Assembly: GCF_022581195.2 (NCBI RefSeq)
Contig: NC_061454.1
Location: forward strand, 3,224,001-3,288,000
Direction of reading: 5' to 3'
Source: Helicoverpa zea
Taxonomy: Eukaryota > Arthropoda > Insecta > Lepidoptera > Noctuidae
Length of the DNA: 64,000 nt
Under the pieces are notes generated by a model that saw nothing but the letters and a program-made list of their open reading frames with translations, was not told the origin of the DNA and made no database searches. Below, one piece after another: positions 1 through 13,513 of the stretch; within the stretch, counting starts at the first letter, position 1; each line of letters opens with the position of its first letter. Position numbers and translations under genes: made by a program.

Positions 1-1911
1 CAAGCGATAAAAAACAATTGACAACTACTTTTACAAAAAACAATGCCTCGTAAAATCTCGCAACAGGCTTTTTGCTTTTTGTGTGACGCATAGGAAAACT
101 GAGCGTACACGCGAAAAATAAATGTGACATCGCCTTAACCCGGTCCTCAAATTTCGCATTCCACATGAAATTTTAAGCCTTTTGTATTAATATCCGGCTT
201 CCTACAACCATTTGGCTGAAGTGGCCAATGTAAATACGGCCAAAAAGTACTGGCAGCCGACCAAATTGCGGACGACACTGCAAAAATGCAATTGGCACAG
301 TGTTTTAGTTAAAAATGTGTCAAAAAAAAAGTTGTAAAATCTGCCAACAATGTTATTAGGTAGCGCCGGGGCTTATTTTATGTTCTAGTTACTGTTTATG
401 AGTCAGTATTCTTGAACATAATATTTCAAAGAAATGGATGGAAAAAAGATGAATGCTTTGATTGTTATTGGCGGGAGTATCACCAACACTGTAATTCCAA
501 TAGTGATCATATTATCACTTTTACATAGGTATAATTTAGAACCTCATAATTGTCTTAAGTGAAAATTACCGATTATAGATATTAAATCCAAATAGTGTTT
601 TCGTTAAACGCTTTTTCTCTTGAATTGTACCATGCACTACCATCGGTCACATGTTCCTGTCAACTAGTAATAATTTACGTCTAGGTATAAATTCAAAACT
701 ACATAGCAGCATGTTTTGTTTGAGATGTTCGACAAATAAATAGCCATAGTAATTCAAGAATAAAAGATGGAATTACCTAAATGTTTGACTGTATGACCTT
801 GCCGGTCAATAAATCTAGTATTTTTTTTTAGTTTTTATTTACATTACATTTTGACAAAAACATTTGTAGATACAAATTTTAATAAAAGGAAAATAAACAT
901 TAATTAACAAAGAACAGTACAGTATGACTCTGATAACTGATCATAATAAACGCGCTACTGTATTCAAATGCTTTCAGTATTATAGTACAGTATGTATTTA
1001 CAAAGTTAAATTGAAATATGAATTTGTGGTAACACTTGAAGTCACAACAAATGATACATAATATCACTATAAATTGAACCCAGCGTTTACTAAATGTTAT
1101 TCATAATATTTGTTCGCAACATTACATAAATAAACCAGAGGCTGGAATTTCAAATTAAACTCAATTAAATATTTACATGAAACAACCAAAACAGGTTTGT
1201 TTAATAATTTTAGAACAATATGGCCTACCAAATTGAATGCAATAAATAATTTAGCACTGTGTGTGTATATTGTATACAAAATAATTTTCAGTTTCGCAAA
1301 ATAAGTCTGTTATTGCTTTAAAACAAAACTGTTTTCATTGATAGTATTTTAATCATTCTGTTAGGCATAATTTTTACTTTAACAAGTATTCATATTTCTT
1401 CTTCTAATCCGCAAACCTGATAGAGCTATTAACTTTCTTAAAGATTAATAATTATACTTACTATCCAGTAGTTAGAGTCTCACGAAATTACCATAGAAGT
1501 ATACAAAGCAATACCTTCAGAACGCCAGTATTTTTTTATAATCGTTTTAAAACGCCTAAACTTTCAAATTGTACCATCCACCATCACTACACATGAAATA
1601 ATTCACGCGACGGATATGAATACATTGCTCCAATATAACATAATATTTGTCACTGTATATTTGTTTGTTCGTACTCCAATAAACACGGCTGTTTACGGAA
1701 CATAGTGAGAATAAACATGTTTTGTTTATACGAATGTATTTTGCACGAAATAGGTCTTTGTTTGACTAGACAAAGGCATTTTGTTCGTGCTCGGTAACAG
1801 TGTAGTTGGACTTTTGGGTAGGTACTGCTGAATATTTTTTTCATAACTTTTTCTTTAGGGTAGCCTGAAAACACATGCCTATTTATTGTCATGGTTTCAT
1901 AAGAGATTCGT
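1..1911. other. AT-rich DNA, no gene seen
   Basis: No open frame here has coding character or convincing splice signals. A stretch at about 224-310 ('gcagccgaccaaattgcgg') may be a decayed relative of the GTCGGCCGAC MITE. Confidence 0.5.
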
Positions 1912-2035
1912 GAAAACTACTTCCCGCACCCGGATAAAGTAAAACCTATATCACCCAGGTACAGTGTAACTTTTCAATAGTGAAAGATTTTTTTAAATCG
2001 GTTCAATAGTTTCGGAGCCCTTTCAAACAATGTCA
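1912..2035 (+). repeat. Fragment of the same helitron-type repeat
   Basis: 'aatagtgaaagattttttta' then 'aatcggttcaatagtttcgg' match the 41.9-kb copy. Confidence 0.55.
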
Positions 2036-2329
2036 AAAAATTGTTTAAAAACCTTTTCAAAGTTTAAAAGGATGATAATAAATAATTAAAAAAAACTTTT
2101 CTATAAAAATCCGATTTTGTCTGCCAGCTTCTCAAAAAAGAGTCCTCATGAAAAGGTACAAAAAGAAAAAACAAATGCTTTTAACATCCTTTCTCTTCCG
2201 TAATAGTAACACAACATTTGGCAAAACAACTGAGTTAGCAACATCTGTTAGAACGAACATGCTTAAAACAATTGTGAACTTTCTGAACGAAGCTCTGAAG
2301 TCTTACAACACAGTGAACTTATCTACTGA

Positions 2330-2513
2330 CACTGACGACTAAATAGTCGGCCGACAATTGACAACTTTTTTAAAAGAAAATCTTGATTGCAATCTTTTTC
2401 AGTCGGTCTGATACCAACTAAATACCTGATCTTTGCAATACCGGTCCTACCATTAATCTTAATACTGGTTTATGAGCACAAACAAACTATCGGCCGACCA
2501 AAAGTTTGCAGTG
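2330..2513. mobile_element. GTCGGCCGAC MITE, copy 1
   Basis: Terminal inverted repeats of about 28 bp are centred on AGTCGGCCGAC (left) and TCGGCCGACC (right). The inner part includes 'aaaatcttgattgcaatc' and 'cagtcggtctgat'. It lies between imperfect 26-bp direct repeats (2301-2326 and 2522-2547, 23 of 26 matching). Confidence 0.7.
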
Positions 2514-3380
2514 TGGGGCACTCTTACAACACAGTAAATGTATCTACAAGTTAAGTTAGACAACAGTTCGTTAAGATTCACCGGAACTTACTTTAACTTA
2601 CAATAGTTGGGATTTACATGTAGTTTTCAAAGGAGTTTAAGTTTAGTTTAGGAGTGTTTTTAACTGTTTGTGTAGCTTTTTGTCGATGATAAGCTCATGT
2701 TTCGCAATTATATATTACAAAACATCTGAATGCGTATATAGTATGCAAACATATTTTCACTTTACCTTTGATATTACGTCTTTATCTTCAAAAAATATAT
2801 GTAAAACAGCATCAACGTAGGTAAGCTATATAATAAATTATTAACAAATTGCCAGACTAACTTTTCCATTATAGCAAAAATCTATAAAAGTTGAATCCAT
2901 GAAAACTTATAATGTAAGTTCTCACATCGGTCAGTGTTGGACGCAGTTCAATGACCCTCTGTACATTCATAATTACTTTTTAAGAGTCTTGATTGCGGTA
3001 CAAATAAAGAGCCCTCAAAGTGAACATATTAAGGGGTCAATTAAAAGTTTTTATTGACATGAAACTATGACAAATTGAGTGCTATTAAAATTAATGTTCA
3101 TTTTTTGAATAGCTGTTTCTCGTGTTTTCAGTTTCAAATACTCAAAGCACGCAGACCAATTATATAATGGCCTTTCCCAAGTTTCAGCCAGCTATTCTAC
3201 ACTTTATTTCATCTGCGAATTTATACATGTCCAACAGGATATGCGTCCTACACAAGCATACAAAGTAGTTTATGATGCATAAGTTATATGTGCCAAGTTT
3301 TATCACGTTCCACGTACGTGGAAGAAGAGTAACAAACATCATCATAATCAAAATCTATTCTCCTCTATAATCTTTACGTT

Positions 3381-3398
3381 CACACACACACACACACA
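3381..3398. repeat. (CA)n microsatellite
   Basis: A run of CA dinucleotides, about nine units. Confidence 0.9.
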
Positions 3399-3870
3399 AC
3401 TAAACAAAAAACAGTCAAACAAAAGCGCAACGAAATCAATACCTACAAAGCATAGCATTCCTATCATACCTAAACAAAAAAAACAAACTACAATTAAAAT
3501 TCCTATTAAAAATTCCCGCTGGACACAATTTCGGCAAATCAACGCAACATGAAAGAGTTGACGACAGATGTACCGAATGGCCGATGTTCCATTAATAAAT
3601 GTCATCTAATGAATGTTTAATGAGCCCGCTAGTTAATTGAGCGCCACCCATTCATAATCTCAGCGGTTAAATGTGTGATGTTGTGGTGGTTATCCATTGA
3701 TGTGTAACGTAGGGTTATTTAAAATACAGATGGATGTAAAATGCAAATTCTGACAGTGTCTTTACACACTCTTACAAACAGATTAAGATATAATTTAAGT
3801 GATAACATTTTCAGCAAAAACATATCTGTACATACTAACGCAATAAAGATAAAACATTATTTTGTTTGTG

Positions 3871-3985
3871 GCCTAAAGGCTCCGAAACTATTGAACCGAT
3901 ATGAAAAATTCTTTCACCGTTGATAAGCTACACTCTTCCCGAGTAACATAGGCTATATTTTATCTTGATATGGGCAGTAGATCCC
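3871..3985 (-). repeat. Fragment of the same helitron-type repeat, inverted
   Basis: 'ggctccgaaactattgaacc' and 'cccgagtaacataggctata' are the reverse of the 1.9-kb and 41.9-kb copies. Confidence 0.55.
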
Positions 3986-4350
3986 ACGGCATGGCTAGTC
4001 TTTCAAAAAGTTACCCAAGCGCATTATAGCTACGAAAACTTGAACTAAATTATGAATCTGTTAAATCGTTAAAAATATATCCTACCTCCAGCCAAACACA
4101 CGAAAGCCATTTCCACCAGCAAATCCTCAAGAAACCGATCGTTTTCGAATTTTATAGCAACAGTTTCAATAAAATTCCTCCGAACAGCTTACATTCGCTG
4201 AATCTTTAACGAACCCCTATCGATGCAGTTAGCAATGACCCTTATCTCTTCACTAACGCTTACTCCTGCATTTTTTATTTGTAGGTCAAGTAGAAACACG
4301 TGTTTTATAAGATCTCTTCTCTATGTACATTAAGATGTTTTTATAACTAC

Positions 4351-4628
4351 CATGGAGTATAAAATGAATAGCGGAGATGTGAAAAGTAGCGTCGAAAAAA
4401 GCGGGTATTCGTGGGTCGAGGAACGTTGAGCTTCTGTCATACGTCTTCTTTGGAACCCGCAAATTGTTTTTAAAATTAAGTCACCAATCGAACAAAAGGA
4501 ACCCGAATGCTTCAATATTTCTGGTAACTGAGGATTTTGGTCACGCCTTCCGTCCGTTGCTTTGACCTACAAGAAGGCGCCGGACTTATCTGCCTTATGG
4601 CATCTCCGCTATCTTTCCCTACTCCGTG
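4351..4628. mobile_element. hAT-like MITE, copy 1
   Basis: Termini are CATGGAGTATAAAATGA and, inverted, CACGGAGTAGGGAAAGAT. An 8-bp near-duplication flanks it: ATAACTAC at 4343-4350 and ATAACTAG at 4629-4636. Eight-bp duplications are characteristic of hAT elements. Relatives lie at 26005, 32350 and 54765. Confidence 0.7.
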
Positions 4629-5446
4629 ATAACTAGCTACTACGCGTTTTGACTGCTAGAAGCACGTGCATAAAGTAAAAAGTCGTAAAAGTAATGGATG
4701 AAGAATGATGATGTGTTTTGGTTGGTTTAGGGAGATGAAACGTTTATAGTTAATGTTATAAAACAACTTTATTTAAGTTATATATGTTAATACGTTTTTC
4801 GTTGACTGTGTTTCTATCTAAGAAAGATTAAAAGGTAAATGTTTTCACCATACTTGTCAGTTTTAAGACCTTGTCAGGGCTATGGAATAATTCTTAAGTG
4901 TTTGGCCTTAAACGCGAAGGTTCAATAAAAAGCATAGAAAGATCAGTGAGAGTCTGTACCTCCTTTCTGCATTAGGACACACAAGGTAAACGGATATTAG
5001 ATGACTCCCCAGTTACCCACAAATTGTAAAGCTTTAAGATACAATAAACCTTCAAATCCTTTTTCACATTCAGTTTTCTAATATTTTTAGATCCAGAAAA
5101 AACTCTACATAGCTTTAGTTGAACCTTTTCTCACCACCAGAATTATTCTAAAAGATACAACCAACTGTAACCATGATCAAAACTTCAAAAATACATCGAT
5201 GAACTTAGGCAAAACCATCAAAAATAGACAATCATTTCAATGTACGCTATAAAACTGTTCAGCGGATTTCACAAGAAATGTAAACGCAAACAACATGTAA
5301 GATAAACTGATCTATTATAAACAAACAGTTACATCGGAAGCGTGACATTGGGAAGGCCGTGAACGGGAGATGTGACGTCATTGATTTTCCGGTGCAAAGT
5401 AATATTTTTTTTAATTTATTCGGGTGTGTTTAAGAGGTAATAAAGT

Positions 5447-5620
5447 CCCAGCGGGGCCCACCAGGGCCAAAGCCAGCTGGGGCTGCGGGATTGTTCGAAA
5501 GAGTTACCGCGGCCCTAGTACATAAAAGGCTTAAGAAGGAACATGATGGGTTTTAGTCAGTAAGAGTCTGACACTCCCTCATGCTGCCAACTCACAGCGG
5601 GAGGGGTCCTTAAGTCTAAA
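5447..5620 (+). mobile_element. Fragment of the GATGTCGTT-tailed non-LTR family
   Basis: It shares 'gggattgttcgaaagagtta', 'ccgcggccct' and 'gtcagtaagagtctgacact' with the 42.3-kb copy but lacks the terminal GATGTCGTT and poly-A. Confidence 0.6.
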
Positions 5621-5668
5621 CTTTCTAGTGCAGTAGACTTTTTAGCGGAACTATAAAAGTACATTTAT

Positions 5669-5790
5669 GTATTAATATTATAATGCTGAAGAGTTTGTTT
5701 GTTGAAAATGGCGCAAATCCCAGGAACGACTGGCCCGATTTTTTAAATTCTTTCAGTGTCCGATAGTCCATTTATCGAGGCAGAAAATGA
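5669..5790 (+). repeat. 5' part of a Lep1-like Helitron
   Basis: 'aatgctgaagagtttgtttg' and 'ttctttcagtgtccgatagt' are typical of the 5' half of lepidopteran Lep1 Helitrons. The 3' CTAG end is not present. Confidence 0.55.
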
Positions 5791-6116
5791 AAATAATCAT
5801 ATTAAATACAAATTCATTCAAAAGATCCATAAAATTCTAGAAAGAGAACGATCTACACAAACCAAAGAAAATAAAAAAGTCCAAATATAAAACACCCGCT
5901 TGACATTGAACTACGTCATCCCAGCGTGACGTCACCACTATTCCCATAGACAAGAGTCCCGCCAAATGTTGGTGTGACATTACAGATAGATGTTACGTAA
6001 CTCTATGATATATGATCTTGTTTTTACTATTGATTGAGATTATCGTTTTATTTTCTTTGGTATAAAATAGAGGTAAAATATTGGAAATTATTTTATGAGA
6101 AGGTTCAGTTTTAACT

Positions 6117-6255
6117 CATCATCTCAGCCATAGGACGTCCACTGCTGAACATAGGCCTCCCCCTTAGATCTCCACAGATACCTGTTGGAGGCGACCGGTA
6201 TCCAGCGTCTTCCGGCGACCTTTATAATGTCGTCTGTCCACCTTGTTGGTGGACG
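6117..6255 (-). pseudogene. RTE 3' fragment, second subfamily
   Basis: The reverse strand encodes an RTE C-terminus (TRW.DD..KVAGRRW type, ending EAYVQQWTSYG in the sister copy at 41.7 kb), then stop and ATG repeats. It is only ~140 bp long and diverged. This subfamily is distinct from the 21.8-kb element. Confidence 0.7.
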
Positions 6256-6314
6256 ATGAAGTATATATTAGGTATTTTTTTATTTTAAGCAACGTTTGGC
6301 GCATTTGGTCCGTG

Positions 6315-6341
6315 GATAAGTGACCAAGATGGTCACTTATC
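6315..6341. repeat. Perfect 12-bp hairpin, 3-base loop
   Basis: GATAAGTGACCA, AGA, TGGTCACTTATC. It lies just beside the RTE fragment at 6117-6255. No function is evident. Confidence 0.6.
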
Positions 6342-6344
6342 TTG

Positions 6345-9300
6345 ACGATTTTTTCCACGTTTCAGAAGACACGATAAACTGAATGGTCCTGGCTGTCGTT
6401 AAAACATCTTCATCAGTAGTTTCCTTTGTTCTTTATTACGTAACAAATAACAAGGAACAGAACCCTGTAAAACTACCGCAAACTAAAAAAAATCTTACCT
6501 TATTTTTTATCCAAACACGAGTATTTCCCAAAGGATCACACAAGAACACCAGAAAGCCACCGGAATGAAATGAAAACATACGAAAACCTCTACTTTTTAT
6601 ACTATTCTGAGGTATATATTTTTATGGAGACATTAGTGTGGCATAAGACTGTCAGTATTGGTTAACCCTTTGACGGAAATAATGTTTTATTACACAAAGA
6701 ACTAAAAATAGCTCAACAAAGAATGAAAATTACATTCCTTCATAGACGTTTAAGTATACAACTTTGTAAGCAGAAGCTAGCGTAATATTACCAATCCGGA
6801 TATGAGTTTGTTTCGCTTTCATAGAATATCATAAAACGGAAGGACAAAGCTCTCAGAACCACTCCCGAAGCACAGATTAAAATAACCTCGTCCCAAAGCA
6901 GTAGAGAACATCTTAATTCAAATAAAACTATAGAGCAATGTCTATAAAACTAATTCTCTAAATTAAGATAAAACTACAGGCCTTCAAGGGACCTCTCTCA
7001 TCTTCCAAACAAAACATTCAAAGGGAAAACACAGCGAACAAACAAACAAACGGACAAACAGTAAAAATCACGTTTCCCCAGTCTAGTTTATTTACCAGTT
7101 TTCCACGGCCATCGTTTGGAAAACAAACGCCTCGATTTAGAAGCTGTGTCAATAAGAACAAAATGAAACATGGTTGATTTGTGTTGTCGCTACTGCTGTA
7201 TTTTTGTTTAGGGGATAAACTAGCTTTTGCACCATGATTTTGCTTGCTTTTTGTTTTGTAAGCATGTGTTATTTCTTCGCTAATTACTTGACCGTTCTGA
7301 AAGTAGCTGCTATTAGAGGACTTCACGACAGTCATATACATAGAAAGCACTCGGTTAAAATTAATATACAGCCATAATATATAGCCACAGAAATAATTAT
7401 CCAAATCGGTTCATTAGTTTCTATAAGCGCGTCCAAACAAACCAACAGTCTGACATCTTTTCTCACATTTTTATATTACAAGCGAAATATTTGAGATAAA
7501 AATCCAGAAATGCATCATTTCACGCAAGACTAGATAAAACAAAAGCACTCCAAAACAATACGTTCATAGAAATAGATTTTAAAATAAAAACAAAAGAAAG
7601 CTACGGATAGTTTCACAACTTCTGCGCTCACTGACTGTGACCTGTTAAAAGTTTTTAAAAATGATATTTCAGTTGAAAATATTTGTTGCGAAGAGACAAA
7701 GGGAGTATCAGTTTTCATCGTTAAAAGTTTCCTTCTTGTTGACAGTTTTCTCTGAGGGTTTGTCCGTTGTTTTCAATTTAAAGTACAATAATTATGATGA
7801 AGTATGATCCCATTAAGCGGGATATTTTTAAAGCTTTTAGTACAGATAAAACAGGAACTAATTCCGACTGAATAGTATCGGATATAAGTCTTTATGACAT
7901 TGCCAACTACTATTTATCTTAACAGTTTACCGTATTTTTTTTAAAACAAGCATTACTGGACTCTAAACTGGACCATCTTCATGTTCAGCGCATTATAGTA
8001 ACGCCCTCACCTGATGTCAATCTTGGTCAAAATAAAAGCAAACACCGACACATACTTAAATGTGCGAGCGGTAAAACTGAATCTAAACAAAACACAGAGG
8101 CTTTGACAGAACTTTGACATTTCTCCTGTACAAGTGGCGCCACCACGAAGCACAGAGATAAAATTGTCAGCCCATAAACAATATATCTCTACAATCAGCT
8201 ACTTACCATAACATTTCTAATAAAAGTAAACTGCACATTTATGCCCACGTGGGCAATTTAAAGGAGCCCTTTTGCCCCATATTGCCCTAAATTGCGGGCC
8301 CCACAAATTATATCACCATCTCATTTATATCCCGCTTTGTGTTATCGTCGAATAAGACGCAGTTTTTGACAAAAGGGTCATTTTGTAGAAAGAAAAAGAC
8401 TGCACGTGGTTTTACGATGTCACAAAAGAATGAAGTTGATTGGTATTGTCGAATTTGTGTGTAAGGAACAGGACAGGAATCGTTTAGAAACATAAAAGAA
8501 AATTCACACAATAGAACACGGCCCACTTCATATGTATTAAACTCCAATGAAAGATTAAAAACAATTGACTGTAGGTATACGATTAGGTATAGATCACGAA
8601 AGAATAATATTACTACGGTCGACAGTCAAACGCGGTATATATGCACCATTATATACAGTGTGCTATTTCCTTAATAACTGATATTATTTCCTTCATATGG
8701 AAGAACATAAGAATATTTTTATTTCTATCACATAACTGCTCAATTTCAGCTCTCAAACCTTTTCTCCTTCCATATATCAGAGCCGATAACTTCAAGAGAG
8801 CACAATATACATATATAAAACAAAGGAAGCAATACCGGCTTCTATTGACACGACAAATACAAATAGCTCACAAACACCCTGTGTATCGATGTACGACTCG
8901 CAAGTATGGCCTCCAGGCACGTATTGCAATCATGTAGCGTACTTTATACTGCTTGAGAATATAGTGCTATTAAATACTAAAAGGGTAAATATAGGTTTGG
9001 TTTATAAATCTATAATAAACGACGTATTTATAAAGGAATCATAGTTTTTACTTTTATTAGTGCCCAAAGGGTAAAACTGTTGTTTTTTTTTAGTATCTAC
9101 AAAATCTATTATAATAAAACTAACAATTAAGTACCTACTAAAACAGAGGTGCACGAGTACGATTCGCAGTTAGCAGGTTTTAATCCCCACTTACACCTAC
9201 CGTAAGAATTATGGACTGGCAAGAGTACCACAGAAGTATCATCATTTTACAGTTGTAGGTCCAAAATCTACCCATGAGGCATATAGTCATTTTCTTTCTA

Positions 9301-9733
9301 GGCATATTAAAGACACTAGAGCAATTAAGTAAAATTATGTATAAAGGAAAATGGCAGTACGCCTCTAAATGCATGAAAAATTATCTTTTGTATAAAGGTT
9401 TGTTACGGTAACAATGACACACCAATAGTCATTCTTCTCCCCTTAATTATTGCGGAAGTCTAAATTCCTCAGTATTTTAAATTCTTTTTATCTCCCAGGA
9501 CAATATTACTAGGTTAATGGTCACCTGGAAGTGTACCAGGATTACGTCTGTGCTAGATACGTGACACCATCTGTGACACGTTTTAGCACATTAGTGACAG
9601 AAGTTGACTGATGACTTGACACGCTTTGTTTTGCAGACACAGCAGTCTATTTTTAACTGAGTTAGTTCTTTTTGCCAGCGAGAAAAAAAAAAAACAAAAA
9701 TTACAAAATTCTGGTTTTGCAAAAAGTTGTTGT
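6345..9733. other. AT-rich DNA, no gene seen
   Basis: Only short chance frames. A (CAAA)-type run lies near 7033-7052. I see no recognisable mobile element or RNA gene. Confidence 0.5.
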
Positions 9734-9870
9734 TGAAGGAAAACTTCTTGAGAAAACCTGGACTATTAAATCTGAAATCGTCAATCCGTCTTGAGCCGGT
9801 GTGGTGATTAACGCTTATTCCTTTTCGATAAGAAAATAGTCTGTGCCCTACAGTGGGACAGTAAAAAGGC
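9734..9870 (+). mobile_element. SINE 3' half (AACAGT-tail family)
   Basis: It matches the 3' half of the SINE at 51.25 kb: 'gaggaaacctggact'-like, 'gtggtgattaa' and 'ctgtgccc.acagtgggac'. The tRNA head is missing and the sequence is well diverged. Confidence 0.6.
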
Positions 9871-9874
9871 ATAT

Positions 9875-12760
9875 AGTGTTTTATATATTTTTCACACGAT
9901 TTTTTAATCTAGATGGCTAGCCATCTACATCACTTGTTTGTTTAATAAAAAGTGGTTCTAAGTTCAGTAAACAAGTCAGCTTTTGTAATGAGAATGTGTA
10001 ATATTGGGGAGTTTATTGGCTTTCTCAACGTTCTAAGCGTCACGTTTTCCTTTAATATAAGTTTTTGTATTAAAAGTTTGTTTTTTATTGAACATTATTG
10101 TGATTCAGGCTTCAAGTTTGGAAGGCACGTGTTGAGTTGGTTGGGAAACTTAGCGTTAACATATATACATTGTATATCTACCTCTTTTCTAAATGTTATG
10201 AAACCCTTGCAATGAACTACCTATCCATATAACAACAAATATACGTATGATCATATACAATAGATTTTCCACCTAATCACAATAGTAGAAGGTAAATGTT
10301 TGATTGGCAAAATTTGACAGATTCAAGTAGGATGCCACAAAAACCATGGAACTCCCCACAATGAATACTTACTGTATAAACACTATTACACCCTCAAATT
10401 GTGCTCAAACTCCACAAAATAAACCAATTTAATTATAATAGCACTACTGAAGAGTACTGAAGATTACAGATAGACCCCGAGAAAGAACCCTAAAAAGGTC
10501 TGCGAAAGATACGTTTTTTGTATAATCAGGGACCCAATTTGGTTCAACACTGATCCTTATCTGGTGTACAATGTTACAAATGAACCCTATTATAGGGTAG
10601 CTCTCGGTTGTGACTGGTCTAGGATTCGAGTTCGGTTTTCACAATTTGTTTCTACATCAATTTTCTTAACTTTTTTTTAGAAGCCGCATGGACTGTGAAT
10701 TTGGAATTTGGTAAAAATCCCACCTTGAAAATAAGTTAAATTAATTGGTTGCCAGGTAAGAGTTTACTAAATTGTACTTAGTAAGATTATTGAAACAAAC
10801 ATTTAGATCGAGAAAGTCACGAAAATGTACTAAACACAGACGCAATTTTAGACGAAACCACGCGTGTATAATTTTAATAAAACTAAGTACACATCGAGCA
10901 TAAAACCCAGTACATACTGAAAATGTATTTAGAAATGTAAGTACTCTCATCTTCTCAGAAACCCTATGATACATAAACATAAATATACAAGGTGTTGATT
11001 TGCATTTGTGCCATAGTTCAGGAGGAGGACATACAATACGTAAATAATCGATTGGAATTACAGTAGATGGGAAATAACTAATATGCACTGCTTTTTTTGT
11101 CATTGAAATGTCGTGGTATTTCCGAAGTAATCCAATTTTATGAATGAAATTTATGAGTGATCGTTGCGTATGCTTTGTGTTTGCGTTTGTGTGAGGGTGC
11201 AGCACGGTTTTAACGCCAGTAACACACGCGCCAAGTTTAAATAAGGCTAGATGACATTTACGGAATTCCGAAAAAAAAATAAAGAAAAAAAATTACGTAC
11301 CAATTTTTTTATTGATTTGGGTCGAGAATCATTAGCATAATTACCTCCTTGAATATGGCACGGATGCAAATCAACAGCTTGTATAGGTATATTTACTCTC
11401 CCAGCTTCGCTATTTTATTACTGAGCTCCTACACGTCAGCGTGATGATTTATATGTGGTAATGCTCTTAAGATATCGAATAACATATGGATTTTATACTG
11501 TTGCTATGTGCTGTATAGTTTTAAAGGGAAACTTAGATGACGTGTTGCGAATGTGCTTGTATCTGGAGGAAAGCAAATAATGTATATAGGATGGAGAATT
11601 GAATCCACAAAATATCGGACGAGGAACTATAAGAATTTAATTTAATGGGCAACCTAGTAAGTTTTAACTACACACAACGGTAATAAATTAGGGTCAGAAT
11701 AAAAATATACTATGAAATTAACTATAAATGTATATCATAGTACGCAAAAATTCACGAAAATTCACGTAACATTTCAATAATTACTTACCTACACTTTTCT
11801 AACTTAAGTAAGTCAATTAATTATTCATCAATGGGCATACCTTTGAAGCTACAAGCTACCGAACCTTATCTTTGCTTACAGGAAAATTAAATCCGAATTC
11901 GTAAGTGCCGGTTTCCGGTTTATCGTCTTTATGACGTCATTTCCCGGCGGTAAATGTACAAGCCATATTGTTTTTGGTTCGTTCGGAAACGGCCACTATT
12001 TTTGGTATATTGCGCGATTAGCGGCGTTGATTAAACCACAAAGCATTTTTTTATTATGAGAGGTTTATTATTTAAGGTTAACTTTATTATGTAGGTAGTC
12101 GTAATAAGAACTTTTGTTTTATTAGTCTGGCTTATAACTACCACAAAACCAAAAATTCTTGAAGAACCTATTTCTTTCTTCATTCGTTAACACAACATAT
12201 TTTTTGCCTTCACAATAGTAAAGAAACTTTCATAACATCAACACATTTTTTTTTACAAAATGGCCCGAATTCTTTGCTCTCGAATGCAAAATAAAAACAT
12301 GATGTTCATTCAATAAAGTTGTTTCAATTTTCTACGGTTATAACTACCAATAGGGTATTCATACTTGATAGGTTCTATATAAAAGAGCCGCCAAAGGTTT
12401 TTATAATCTCTTTGATAGCTTCCGATTTGAAAGACGCAGGTATCCGTAACCTTAAGATTTAATAAAGGTTTCGGATTAAAAAATAGCCCAATTTGTAGTT
12501 AAATGCAATGAAGTGTAAAGTATTATATTTGAGGCTTTTTCTTACATGCTGGTTGAATGTTCAGATGTTGCCAAAAAATATTCATTCATCCACATCGGCT
12601 TTGGATATTTTTATATCAAAGTCATTCATTGAATCTGATGAACCGTGGTGTTTTCTTGTGGTGTACTAAACTGGACTTAACTTGAGAGATGTTTAAAATA
12701 AAATACAGATAAAAAAATAACTCGGAAGCCATTGAATTAGTTGCCTAACTAGTAACTTTA
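9875..12760. other. AT-rich DNA, no gene seen
   Basis: The longest frame (10741-11205, minus, 154 codons) starts without ATG and shows no recognisable domain or splice context, so I treat it as chance. Confidence 0.45.
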
Positions 12761-12832
12761 TCATCATCATCCTCCTGCCCTTATCCCAATTTTTCTGTGT
12801 TTTCTCCTTCCATACTCTTGTATGTAGTCACT
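12761..12832 (-). repeat. SINE/LINE 3' fragment of the 'aggaggatgatga' family
   Basis: 'tcatcatcatcctcctgccc' with 'ttctccttccatactct' is the reverse of the fragment at 15820-15897. Confidence 0.5.
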
Positions 12833-13214
12833 TAATCTCTTAAATATAAATTAGGTATACCACATTTGGAAGATACTAAAAGCCTGAATGCCTGTTTGTT
12901 ACCACAAAATATTCAAATTTCTAATCCAATGCAATTATCGTCAAAACCATCGAGTAGTTAATTGTTCGCTAAATTTGCGGATATCCGGCTTCATCCGTGC
13001 TCCATTACATCCGAATATCCGATATACTGAGCATCGTCAGCCGAATTGCTTATGTAACTATAATTAGGATCTGAATGTGTATATAGTAAAAAATGATTTG
13101 AAATTATCAAATATCATTTGGTTAATAATATCAAGGATTGAGGTAATGAATGAAACTTCTGACTGACCCTATAGACTTAAAAGGTCTAGAAATGTTGACG
13201 GTGGATTTCGGATG

Positions 13215-13513
13215 TTTTTTTAGGGTTCCGTACCCAACGGGTAGAACGGTACCCTATTGTTTTCGCTCCTCTGTCCGTCCGTACGTCCGTCTGTCACCAG
13301 GCTGTATCTCATGAACCGAACCATAATAGTTAGTGAGCTAGAATTTTCACAGATAATGTATTTTTGTAGCCGCTATAACAACAAATACTGAAAACTAGAA
13401 TTAAATAATTATTTGGGGGGTTCCCATACAACAAACGTGATTTTTTTGTCCATTTTATGAAAAATGGTACGGAACCCTTCGTGCTCGAGTCCGACTCGCA
13501 CTTGGCCGGTTTT
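13215..13513 (-). repeat. GGCCAAGTGCGAG repeat, short form
   Basis: On the minus strand it starts AAAACCGGCCAAGTGCGAGT and ends 'gtacggaaccctaaaaaa', with 'tgagatacagcctggtgac' between. This is a very common lepidopteran dispersed repeat. Confidence 0.8.

Noticed and set aside
7018..7404. 128-codon minus-strand open frame
   Set aside because: Low-complexity AT-rich sequence with a CAAA microsatellite at its end; no domain or splice evidence.
10741..11205. 154-codon minus-strand open frame
   Set aside because: No ATG at the start, no splice context, no recognisable domain, composition like its surroundings. Probably chance.
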